Below are positions 24,425 to 36,744 of a stretch of DNA of 64,000 nt, piece after piece. How positions within the stretch are numbered: position 1 is the stretch's first letter; each line of letters starts with the position of its first letter. The notes beneath the pieces were generated by a model. The model searched no databases. It worked only from the letters and a program-made list of their open reading frames with translations, and was not told the origin of the DNA. This DNA is from Dermatophagoides farinae. Its lineage: Eukaryota; Arthropoda; Arachnida; Sarcoptiformes; Pyroglyphidae. The DNA lies in assembly GCF_024713945.1 (NCBI RefSeq), contig NC_134686.1, positions 892,001-956,000 of the forward strand. Reading direction: 5' to 3'. Position numbers and translations under genes: made by a program.

Positions 24425-27400
24425 TCATTATCCGATTCGAGGATCGATAAATTTGAATATTTGATCGCATTTTGTTTTTTTTTTTTTTAAAGATTCATCA
24501 TCATAAGTGCTTTTTCAAGTGCATTTTCAATTTTGAAAAATTTTTTTTTTACTTATATTCGATCCATCAATGTCAAGTGAATTTTTGTATCGTTTGAAAT
24601 TAATATGTGTCGAATATATGTGTCTCTACATTAAACATCGAAATACAAGTACAGCTAATTAGGCTAGACATTGAAACGAAGAGAGAAAAGAAATCTAAAA
24701 ATAAAAAAATAAAAAAAAAATGTTCATCCGCTCTATGAATAACAGATTGTCGGCTTTACAATGTTTTTTTTTGCTTTGTTTCTGGTGGTGGTGATGTTGT
24801 TCATCAACATGATCATGATGATTATCGATATCCAGGTTTACTTGGAATGATATGAGATTATGTTAATTCATCATGATGATGATGATGATGATGATTATTA
24901 TTACCATAACAAATGCGCAAACACATAAATCCTGGTTACCAAAATTAGATTCGCACTTGTTTTCTTTTTATCTCCATCCACTTTACACTATCATCATGAT
25001 CATTGGCATCCATTTTTTATCATCTCAAGTGTGTACGTTTCTTCACCACTATGGCCAGATTGGTCATCATCGATGATGACGATGACCTCATGATATAATT
25101 ACATTAAGAACAATTGAATAAAATAAAAAAAAAATTCCATGTAACATGTGATAATTGATTACGTATATGTCAATTTACCTGTTGGTACAATGAATGTCGA
25201 ATCAATTATAATAGAATTCGATGAACAAAAAAAAAAAATAAAAATAATGACAATCACCCTAAAATGATTAGCGATAAATTGATTTGTAGTAACAGCAGCA
25301 ACAACAACAACAACAACAACAACAAAAAATTGAGATTCATCATCATCATCATTGCAGAACCAGGTGGAATATTGGAATGACAGCGCTAAATTTGGCTAAC
25401 AAAAAAAAAAAAAAAAGGTTGGACCAACAACAGCTACTATTTTTGACCAACACAATCAAATCAGATCAAATAATAATAATAATAAAAAAAGGAAGCTATC
25501 TATCGATCACAACATTGGTAAAATCATCATCATCATTCATCATCATTGATCAACAATCATAAATCGACCACACCAAACGACATTCACATATTATATGAGA
25601 TATTAATAGCGACAAAAACAAGTTTTCCATTTTCCACTTCTCATATATATATATTCTAATTATACAAAACAATTGATCTTGTTGTTGCTTTATTTTTATA
25701 CATTTTGATGATGATAATATACCAGTCTAGACACGAAAATTTGAAATCAATCGATCTGATCAATCAATAAAATTTTTCATTTTTTTTTTTGGTGGTGGTG
25801 GCGGTTTGTAAAAAAATTCTCTTTGCCAGTCATATCACCAAAAAAAAAAAAAATCGATTGTTTTTCTCTGTATGCCATTATTATGAATTTGAAAATTTTT
25901 TTTTTAAATCATAAAAACGACAACAATAATATGACACATATTATTGTCATCATGCACTATTTTTTTAATTATTAAAAGAAAAATTCTTTGGCAACCAAAA
26001 AAGAATAATTGAATTCTGGGCGCCTAAAAAAAAAAAATTGTTTCGGTGTGCGTGTGTGTGTACATGTTGACAACAAGAATATATGCGTGCATGTTTAAAC
26101 ACACACACAGAATAATGCGAATAGATAGAATTTAGAGATAATTTTTCACTGGATGACAAACAATCATTGGCGCATATCGGAGCGCGCAGTTTGTTATTAT
26201 ATGTTTTTATATTATGTCATCAATTCGTCTGTTTATGTTTGTTGTTTTTTTTTTGAATGTATGTGAATTGGACCATGCAGAATAGAATATTCTGACCACT
26301 ATGAATTTTTTTTTGTCATTGTGAACTATTCCATAATCATTTTTTTTGTTTTCTCATCATCATTGGTCATTCAAAACTGGCCAAGCTAGCTAGCTAGCTG
26401 GCTGGCTGGCTAGCTGAATGGCTATTTTGATGATGATGATGATGATGGTGGCCTGATATTTTTCTTTGCCCCCCCACCCAGGATCAACTAACTTTAACTC
26501 TTCACATTCAAACGGATTCCAAATTGGACAAAAAAAACGGTCGGTTGGTCGGCCGTTTTTTTTTTTCTTCCATTGAAAAACCATCATCATCACTGCCGCG
26601 CACGCTTCTATTTCTCATTTATTGTTTGTTTGTTCTACTATCATCTATCTCTGTCTGTTCATGTGGTTGTGATCATTTGGTAGTGGTGGTGGTGGTGGTT
26701 TTTTTTTTCGGTGCGCTTCACTCGCGCTTTGCTTGCTTTCTTTTGGCTTCATCATCATCATCATCATCAGAAAAAAAAGAAAAGAAAATTTGTCGGTTTG
26801 GTTTCCACAAACACACACACACACACACTTGATCGATCGGTTGGTTGGTTTTTTTTTCTATTTGCATCACAATCAATAATGCTTCTTCGCTGTTTGTGTC
26901 TGCTGAGCCAGTTATGGAGTTTTTTTTTCATCATCATCAATTTTTGAATTTATTATCGTTGAAAACAGACAAAAACAAATAACGTCTTTTTTGTGTTTGT
27001 GTGTGTGTGTTAGTCATCAATTTCTTTAAGTTTTCATCATTTTTTTTCTTTTTTTTAGTATTTATATGTGACAATCATAATCTCGGACCAAAAAACAAAA
27101 CAAAAAAAAAACATTTGATATTAACCCAATTTCTTTATGGATGGCCTTCGCGCCATTCTTTTTTTTTTACTTCTATTGATCAGTTTTATATTTATAATCA
27201 ATTAATCTACATGTGTAACCATATCAACAATCAACAATCATCATTGAAATCCCCACCGTCCAAATTTAAGTGTGTTATTATTAATGACAACAACAACAAC
27301 AATCATATATTTGTTAGTAGATTTGAATTTTTTTTTTTCAGAATCAGAATTAATTTGATTATTACAATTTATTGATTTGTTTGTTGTAAATTTTTTTTTT

Positions 27401-27592
27401 TAGGTTTATTATTGATATTCAAATTCAATAGAATTTTGTTTCATTCCAAAAAAAAAATCGAATCAAATCAAATCTAGAATCGAATCTTTGTTTTGTGTGA
27501 ATAAAACATAACATACACACACACACAAATAAACAACTGTGATACATTCTTCTGTTTGATTATCATTCGAATTTGAATAAATAAAGCAAAAA
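24425..27592. other. 3.2 kb intergenic region upstream of KIF21
   Basis: No coding exon supported. It contains ATG/ATC trinucleotide runs near 24871-24895, (CAA)n near 25299-25326, an AGCT/GGCT repeat at 26384-26416, (TGATGA)n near 26429-26446, an inverted repeat around 26531-26562 and a GC-rich patch near 26169-26190. Frames in this region translate to His, Ser, Val and Phe runs. The 1.4 kb next to KIF21 probably includes its promoter and 5' UTR. Confidence 0.55.
26384..26416. repeat. AGCT / GGCT tetranucleotide repeat
   Basis: AGCTAGCTAGCTAGCTGG followed by GCTGGCTGGC and TAGCTG. The first half is self-complementary and could form a cruciform. Confidence 0.9.
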
Positions 27593-30500
27593 ATGGCATC
27601 CAACACCAATGTAAGCGTTGCCGTTAGGTATGTATTATGATAATTATCAATCTAATTGATTGATTGATTGATTGATTGTTTTTTTTGTTGTTGTTGTTGG
27701 TGGTGGTGGTCTACAATAGAATTCGGCCAAAATTACAACGTGAAGAAATTGATATGTATAATATTTGTACTCGGTGTACACCTGGTGAACCACAAGTTTG
27801 GCTTGGTGATGATAAAGCATTTACATTTGATCATGTCTTTGATATGTCTTCTAAACAATCAGAAATTTATGATGCTTGTGTTACATCACTAATTGAAGGG
27901 TAAGTTTTTTTTCGGTTTTTTTCAGATATCGTTATCTAATTATCGTTATCAAAATGACAGTTGTTTCAATGGCTATAATGCAACAATACTTGCATATGGT
28001 CAAACTGGATCAGGTAAAACCTATACAATGGGTACTGGATTTGATGTTACATTTCCACAAGAACAAAGGGGTATTATTCCTCGTGCTGTTGAACATTTAT
28101 TCGAAAATATCAATAAAAGACGTGATCAAGCCAAAAATGATGGTCTTCCAATGCCTGAATTTAGTATTAGTACACAGTTCATTGAAATTTATAATGATGA
28201 AATTATTGATCTGTTGGCCGAAAATCGAAACAAACGAAATCGAATACGTATTATGGATGATGAAGGCATTGTATTGCTTGGTGTTGAATCAAAATCCGTA
28301 TCTACTAGTGATGATACAATGCATTGTCTGAAATCTGGTTCATTATTTCGTACAACAGGCGCTACATTAATGAATGCCGAATCATCAAGATCACATGCAA
28401 TTTTTACACTTTTTATTAAACAAACACGTATAGATTTAATCAAAAAAGAGGATGATAATGAAACGCCTGAACAAGAAGTAATAACATTAACTGCCAAATT
28501 TAATTTTGTCGATCTTGCCGGTTCTGAACGTCTTTCTCGTACTGGTGCCGTTGGTGAACGTGCACGTGAAGGAATATCAATAAATACCGGATTATTACAT
28601 CTTGGCAATGTGATATCAGCATTAGGTGATCGAACAAGAAAAATGACACACATACCATATCGTGATTCAAAATTAACACGTGTACTACAAGATTCTCTTG
28701 GTGGTAACAGTGTTACATTAATGATTGCCTGTATTTCACCATGTGATAGAGATTTTGTCGAAACATTAAATACATTACGTTACGCTAATCGAGCCAAAAA
28801 TATCAAAAACAAAGTCACAGCCAATCAAGATTCACAGACACAACTTATTAATGAATTACGTCGTCAAATTATGCAATTACAGCTTGAAAATCAAGAACTA
28901 CGACAGGGTAAATTATTTGTCAAAAATGATGGCGAAGTTGAATTGAATGATGTTTATCATGAAAATGAAATGCTACGAAGAGAATTGAACAATGCAAATG
29001 TTCGTATCAAAGCATTGAACACACGATTGACCGATGTAAATGATGAAAATATTAATCTGAAAGAAAATTTGGTCAAATATCAGATTGCTAATAATGATGG
29101 CGGCGGCGGTGGTGGTGGTGGTGGTACCAGCATTACGAATCAAAATGCAAATGAAGATGCAGCCGAATCTTTTATTAAAGCATATCTAAAAGAAATCAGT
29201 GATTTACGTTCAAGAGTTGTTGAAAGTGAACATCTTATTACTCATTATCGTAAACAATTGAATCGTACAACGAATGATGAATACGAAACGAATGGTGGAA
29301 TGGACATTATAGAAAAGGCTAAACATGATGTTGAATTGGGAAAATCTTTTTATAATCAATTGAACCATTCAATGAGCTCACCAGATAGCAATGGTAATCG
29401 TGTCACAGATTTACATGATGATGATCAAGAGGATTTCTCTGAAGAAGACAATACTGAAGATTTTGAAACAAAACTAGCAAATCATAATGTTGAATTGGCC
29501 AATCTAATGGAAAGTTTAGCTTCTAAGGAACGTTTAATAGAAGAATTTGAAGCTCGTGAACGACGAATCATTGAATTGACTGAACAATATGAACAGAAAA
29601 TTGTTAGCTTCAAAATGAAAATCAAACAAATTGAAGAAGATCGTGATAAATTGATGGGCAAAATTAAAAAAGAAAACAAAGATGATCATACATCGAAAGC
29701 AAAGAAAGAAGAATATGAAAAACGAATATCCAATCTACAGGCTGATATTCGTAAATATGAAAATCTTAAACGTGAACATAAGAAAATGTTAAGCCAAGAA
29801 TCGATTAGTAAAGAGCAGCTGAAAAAACTACGACAAGAAGTTCTTGAAGCAAAACAACATCGTGTCAAATTGATTGCTCAGATGCGTGAACAAATGGGTA
29901 AACATAATAAAGAATTGCTAAGGAATCGAATTATGATCAATAAATTAACACGTGAAGATCAGAAAAAGGACATGCAAATTCGTAATCTTGAAACGCGATC
30001 AAATCAACAGAAGAAAATATTACAACGTCGCGAAGAAGAGATTAAAAATCTAAAACGATTAGCACGACCTGCTTATAGTGATCGTGTGGGTGGCCGTTTC
30101 CGACGTTACATGAATGGCGGCAGTACACCACAAAAAGCACGTGACAAATGGACACAATTTGAACAGAAATTCAACAAAATTGTCGCACTTCGTACACAAT
30201 TTGAGCTTGAAGAGAAAAAATTGACCCGCTACTATGAAGATAGACAAGAATCAATCGACCTGTTGAATACATTGAAAGAAAACAATAATGATTATGATTA
30301 TTTTGAATCGGTCAAAGAAAACATTGAATATCTGGATCAATGTATCAAAACTAGCCAAGGAATCATCATGCAATCGGAGGATGAAAATCTCAACATTGAT
30401 CAATTGTTCGATAAACTTGATCCAGATGAAACGGAATATATTTTGAATAAATTGGCAAATAGTGCAATCAATCATGCTATCGTTGCATCTCAACGTGATG

Positions 30501-33500
30501 AAGAGCTTAAAGAAAAGGATGCTAGATGTAAAAATTTAACCGATGAATATGTTGCCCGTAGTCAATTATTGGATTATTTGATTGAAACCAATAAACTTCA
30601 ACAACTGGTAAGTATATAAATACACACACAAAACAAGCTAATCTGAATACTTTTTTCTTTTCTCTCTCTCTCTCTCTGTCTCTATTACCCATCATTTTAG
30701 AAATACGAAAACGATAATTATGATGATGACATATTACCACATATTTCAGACATTCCACCTTCGAATCCAAAATATCGTCGATTAACAAGAACACCGGCTG
30801 AATTATTGTTACCACCACAAAGTCAACAAGAACAAGAAATTAAACATCAACAATTGGAAATGAATAGAACATTTTGGCTGATTAAAGACAATGATAAAAA
30901 CAATATTGATCAACAACAACAACATTGTGATTCAAATTCGTTGATGATACAAAGTATGTATGAATCTTCGAATGCTGCTAATACTATTTCTTCTGCTGGT
31001 GGTGTAAATCCAAACAAATCGAGCTTAAATGGTGGTGGTGGTGGCTGCTTCTGCTGTTCCGGTAGTATGTCATGTATCGAATGCATCTTCACTCAAGTAA
31101 GTGTTACATTTTTTTTCCTTCTTAATAATTTACTATATGTATCTATATGTGCAATGATTTTAATTTGTCCCATTGTTTGTCTTGTCTCTCTGTGATCGTC
31201 TTTGTTTTGCTTTTTGTCTTTGTTCTATTATTGTGTGTTTTTTTTATTGATTTGAACAATCAAAGAGAATTGAATGACATGTCAACAACATGTGCATCAT
31301 CATGTAGTTCTTCTTCTATACCGACTAAAATGATTTCACATCATCATCATTATCTTTTATCACCACATTTGATGAGACGTAGGATTCCATCGAATAATAA
31401 TAATAATCATCAATATCATATCAACAACAACAACAACAATAACAATAACAACATCAGCAGCAGCAATCATTTGATGATGAATAATAATAATAACAATAAT
31501 AATCTGACATCATTTAAAATGAATCGTTTTATGCGTAGCACTAGCAGCAACAGCAACAGCAGCAGCAATAACAACAACAACAATGATCATCATCAAAATT
31601 ATGATTCAAATTATTGTCGACCAAATGTTATGTAAGATTGATGATGATGATGATTGTGTTTGTGTGCTTTTTTCTTTATCCTTTAAAAATTTAGCTTTAG
31701 ATTTATATAATTGTCTTTTTCGATAACCGGATTTTTTTTTTAAATTAATCCTTTCTAATCAATGGAATTTTTCTATATTATTATATCACAGTGATACTTT
31801 TAACATTAATGAATCGTCAACAGCAGTAACTGGTACACCGCCCGGATCACCATCAATAAATCGTCGAATTAATCGTGAAACAACAAAATCATCAACATTG
31901 ATGTGTTCATCTATGAATAATGATTCGGATGTTTTTTCTCGATTGACTGGTGCCTCAACAGTTAGTAATCAAGTGGAAAATAGGTATGCGCCCTGACAAA
32001 CAACAACATTTTTGACATGTGTCATCATTAATTTTTTTTTTAATCTTCGTTCTTTTCATTAATCCTAAAAAAAATATATATATATAGCATTGGTCAAATA
32101 TTACCATGTACGACGGCTAGTAGTAGTAAAGCAATCGATAAACAATTTCCATTGACATGTACACATAGCGTAGGTGAGTGTAAAATTCTAAATAATGATA
32201 ATGATGTCAAGATTGGTTTTGATAAAAACAATGATGATGATGATGATGGTGATAAAAATGATCATGCCTTATCGACAAATGTTGAATGTAGAATCATCAT
32301 GGATATAAAACCAACAACAACAACAAATAATAGAAATATCAAATCTACAAATAAATCAAAAATAATAAAACGAAATAAAACAACAATGGCCATTGTTGAT
32401 GATAATTCACCAACAACAAATTCATCTAATCATCATCAAATACAATCATCATTTTGTAATACTTGTGAAACATGTCAAGATGGTGTTTGTACTAGACGAA
32501 AAAAAAGATTGAATTTTCATTAATTCATCATGATGATGATGATTTATAATACAATGCGACGACTGATGGCGTTTGTGGTGGTGGTGGTGCATAATCACAT
32601 AACTTATAAAAAAAACATACATCATTTTTTTTCATGTCATCATCATCAAACATATAAATTAATTAATTAATTCAATTTTTATCAATATAATCAATAAATT
32701 GATTAAATTTCAAATTTTTTTTCCATATTTTCATTTCATTCCTCTTTGTAATACCGCAAAAATTGACCGCAACAAAAAAAAATTAATTAATGTTTTTAAT
32801 AGTTGGACATAGACGAGCAGTATTATCAGTGACAGCTACAAAAGAAGTATTATTTAGTGGATCAAAAGATTGTACGGCAAAAATTTGGGATCTCAACCAA
32901 TGTACAGAAGTATTTTCATTGAATGATCATCCAGATGCTGTTAATGTTGTACGATATGAAGAATATAATAAATTAATTTTCACTTGTTCCAAATCGATCA
33001 TTAAAATCTGGGATCCACGCCAAAAACCAATTAATTGTGTACGAACATTAAGGTATGTTTAATTGTTTGTTTGTAAAGCATATCATTCATTTTTTTGTTT
33101 GTTTGTTTGATTTTGAATATAGTTCAACAGGTTTAACAACAGATCTTGGTAATGATATTTTCATTTATGATATACAACTAAGTGCCGATGGTTCGATTCT
33201 GTTTTCAACATCCGATCGTATTGTTCGTGCATGGGATCTACGAAAATTTCAACCAATTTCTAGGCTAAATACTGGCCATAATTCATTGGTCACATGTTTG
33301 GCCGTTGATGATGATGAAATCAATGATACACGTTTAGTCATCACTGGTTCAAAAGATCATTATATAAAAGTTTTTGAATTGGAACAAAATCTAAATGGAA
33401 TCTATGTACCAAAATATACATTACAGCCACCACATTATGATGGTATACAAGCATTACGATTGATAAATAAAGGCCGTTTCCTGTTTTCTGGTGGTCGTGA

Positions 33501-33807
33501 TGGTTATATTAAAAAATGGGATCTTACAGCACAAAGTTGTATGGCCACATATAGTAATCGTGGTTGGGTATTAGCATTGGATACATTCTTACAAGAAACT
33601 GTTCTATTATCAGCATGTCGTAGTGGCTATCTTCGTTTATGGAGCACCGAAAATTGTCATTTATTTGGCGAAATACAAGCACATCAAATGGCCGTCAATG
33701 ATATTGCCACCATACAGCAGACAATATTCACGGCATCAAATGATTGTACAATCAATTTATGGCAACATCGTGATAGTAGTCCTATTGAAGATATTATTAG
33801 CCATTAA
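27593..33807 (+). CDS. KIF21A: Kinesin-4 family KIF21 with WD40 tail (9 exons)
   Basis: Exons 27593..27627, 27720..27899, 27961..30607, 30701..31096 (or 31100), about 31268..31631, 31792..31983, 32088..32173, 32803..33052 and 33123..33807; about 1,610 residues. The motor domain has P-loop GQTGSGKT (residues 85-92), switch [12 protein letters not shown] and switch [10 protein letters not shown]. The start VAVRIRP and the segment [20 protein letters not shown] are typical of KIF21. A coiled-coil stalk follows, then a low-complexity linker with TPPGSP and DVFSRLTG, as in vertebrate KIF21. A C-terminal WD40 propeller begins [18 protein letters not shown] and includes [16 protein letters not shown]21 proteins walk on microtubules and restrain plus-end growth, notably in neurons. 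The join between exons 4 and 5 is uncertain: the strong donor at 31097 does not match the phase of exon 5, while a weaker donor at 31101 does. KIF21A versus KIF21B cannot be decided. Confidence 0.94.
32174..32523 (+). CDS. Possible alternative 3' end of KIF21 (read-through of exon 7)
   Basis: If the GTGAGT donor at 32174 is skipped, the KIF21 frame stays open for about 116 more codons and stops at 32523. The sequence is Asp/Asn/Thr/Lys rich and ends in a Cys cluster ([18 protein letters not shown]). The product would be a motor and stalk without the WD40 propeller. The canonical splice is supported because it gives an ungapped match to vertebrate KIF21, so this would be an extra isoform. It sits in the longest well-defined KIF21 intron (629 bases), which fits a retained coding segment, but the repeat-rich composition leaves chance possible. 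Confidence 0.35.
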
Positions 33808-34314
33808 CAAATAATCATCATCTTTCATCTGTCAATCATTTATCCAATCATCAGTATTTCTACATACACACACACACACACACACACTAGAATATCACAC
33901 TTTTTTTTGTATGCTACAAAAACAAAACAAAAAAATTAATAACAAATCATCATCACTATATTTTTGTAGGAAACACAAACTAATTTTTGACTAAAAAAAA
34001 ACAAAACAAAACAAAACAAAAACGACAAACAAACAAACAAACAAAATCTTTTTATTTATTTTTATTTATAAAATAATTTATAATAATGTTCTCTCTCTCA
34101 CTCTTTTATGAAATAATAAAAAAAAAAAGAAAAATCCTTGTGTGTAAATCGACTAGGATCAAATTTTAAAAATGTCCAAGTGTGATTGGCTTTGTTTTTT
34201 TTTTGTTTTTTATACAATTTGATTTGATTTGAATATATAAAATTGGCGTATTGATTGAATCACATCACAGACTGAATGAATGAATGAATGTTTTTTTGTT
34301 TTGTTTTTGTTTTT
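33808..34314. other. Convergent intergenic region, KIF21 / KIAA2013 homologue
   Basis: 507 bases between two stop codons on opposite strands. It contains (CA)n near 33865-33887, poly-A tracts with repeated AAAAC, (CAAA)n near 34024-34043 and several AATAAA-like signals (near 34116). No gene seen; it is probably overlapping 3' UTRs. Confidence 0.55.
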
Positions 34315-36744
34315 TTACATTGAATATCGTCCAATATTCCGGTAAGAAGTACGTTCATATGGTGGTAAATTATGGCTATTAAAATATTCATTATAGATTA
34401 ATTTACCAAGAAATAAATGAAATATAATGATTAAAAAAATCATTGCTATCCAAAAAAAATTGGGTAAACCACCAAGTGAATGGCCATAACGATGTAAAGC
34501 AATTGTCTGATGTTCATGTGGTGGTGCTTCACTAATTTCTTTCACATGAATTGAATGTTTTAATTCTTGTACATGTTCACGATCAGATGTTATATAAAGT
34601 AATGGTGTTAATGGTTCAGTTAATTTTACTGGAAATTCTTGTGCAATGGATGTCAGATGTATTGGTGCATCCAAACAACCAGCATCACAAGCATAATATT
34701 CTTTTAATTTATCTAAGAATAAAAAATGTTTAATGGTGGTAATTAGATCATCAATTGATAAACTTACTATGATTTTCAATGGAAACACGAATCAAAGCTT
34801 TGTTTTCATCATTAATGATAACACTAATGTTGAGCAAAGTTTTATCATCATACATTAAACGTCGAATCAGAAATGATCGTTGAAGATCATTTGGATGTGA
34901 ATGAAATTCAATATGTCTTGGTGTGAAACGTAAACCAATCAAACTGAGCACAAATGCTTGAAGAACATTGCCAGCACTTGATTTCATTAAATGTTCACAA
35001 CTTTGTTTTTCTAATGTTAAAAACCATAATGAAATTACACGATAAAGATCGTTAACAGAATCCAGACGGTCCCATAAACGAGGAGCCTGAATTGAAAAAA
35101 AAAATTTTTGAGTTAATGAAACAATTTGGTCAATTTAATTTACATACATGCAATGTAGAATGGCCATTATAACATCGATCTGGCCGATAAATCAATGATC
35201 GATTTATTGTTTCTAAATTTGTTAATTCGTTGCTAAAATTTTCCAATATAGAATTACTCTGTTGATTCGATTGATTTGGCAATAACATTGGACGTTGAGA
35301 TAGCATATAATAAAGTGTAGCATTTATCTGATATCCATTGACAACGTTTGGAGCATGTGAATGTGAAATACTAAAACCTGAAGACCAAATTTTTTCCCAT
35401 GCATGTTCATGATATTGTTGCAGGGCTGTATCGGAAAAATCAACCAATTTTTTGACCGTTTCTCGTAATGAAATTTTTAGATCTGGTATTGCAGCTTGCA
35501 TTTCGGATTCATGACTAAAAACACCAGTATAATTGATAAACGTATGGACGGATAATGAGAAACGATCATTTGGATGTACTTCGATTGTGTCATGCAACGA
35601 TGGATATGCAATTGCAATTGCTTGTGCTTTTGATAGTCGATTGGATTGTTTTTTGCCACTATGATTTTCGATGCTATGCTGTACTGGTGCAACAATCATT
35701 GAATATTCACGATGATCTTTGGTGGTCACACCAATAGGCTTACTAACGACAGATTTATTTGACCAACGAGATAAAGTCAATATAACCGGAGAATTCTGAT
35801 TTGGAAAAAAAACCAATAACATCGTAATGAATATATAAATCATAATTATGGTAATGAAACATACATACCGTAGGATTCGAAATACGAATGTTCTGCGTAA
35901 ACAACACTGGTATTAAACGATGAGCGGAAAAAATCTCATGAATCGAAATGATACCGCCACCATAATTGCTGCAGGTAAATTTTTCAACAATTCCCTTACG
36001 ATAACGCGATACGTAAGCAGCTAATAAAAATAAAAATTGATTATCAATAAATTAATTAATCAATCAATATCCATACATTTAGTATGAGTTCCAAATTCGC
36101 CCACATTAATAATCGGATCGAATGGTATGAATGTATCGAGAATACGTTTGCCCATTATATGAAAACGTGCACCATTTTCTAAATTTTCGACTGGAGCAAT
36201 GGAAAATTTTCCATTGCCAACAAATGGAATAAAAGAATTTTTTGATATATCATTGATACTCGGATAGTAAGTAGTTCCAAATGATGATGATGATGATGAT
36301 GTCGGTTCTACAACGGTGGGCAACGATGCTGATGATGGATGATTTTCGAATGGAATCCAAACACTGGAATCGGAAGATTCAATTTCGTAATGAAATGATT
36401 GTACAAATTTATCGATACATTGAGAAGTGAAATCTGTGGTGAAAATATTCGAAATTAAAAAAAAACAACGAAATAAATAAACAAACAAAATAAAGTGTTC
36501 GTACCTTCTTTTTTCAAACGGGTAACATTTAATCGACGAAAAACCAATGATATTAGATAAATGACCAAAAGTATTCCACATATCATAAGAATGGAACGTT
36601 TTCGCCTACCAAAAAAAAAAAAACAAAATTGGATTTATTATGAACAATATGACTGATTGAATAACTGAATAATTACAAAAACAATTTATCATGTCGTTTC
36701 AGACGACGAGAATTGAAAAATTCAAAATAATCACGTAAAGACAT
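34315..36744 (-). CDS. KIAA2013: KIAA2013 homologue, DUF2152-type ER/Golgi membrane protein (7 exons)
   Basis: Exons 36744..36677, 36605..36505, 36433..36077, 36020..35869, 35795..35148, 35086..34768 and 34712..34315 join in perfect phase for about 680 residues (human about 634). There is a short basic cytosolic start, an N-terminal hydrophobic segment ([19 protein letters not shown]), a large luminal domain, and a second membrane helix near the C-terminus ([20 protein letters not shown]). Diagnostic matches to human KIAA2013 are [67 protein letters not shown] and the tail [13 protein letters not shown]. The biochemical role is not established to my knowledge. It is divergent from membralin, 2.1 kb away. 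Confidence 0.9.

Noticed and set aside
26524-26947. Overlapping frames with Val, Ser and His runs
   Set aside because: They translate microsatellites in three frames, and none links to an exon.
28189-28653. 154-codon minus-strand frame within KIF21
   Set aside because: Antisense shadow of the kinesin motor domain, which is conserved on the plus strand.
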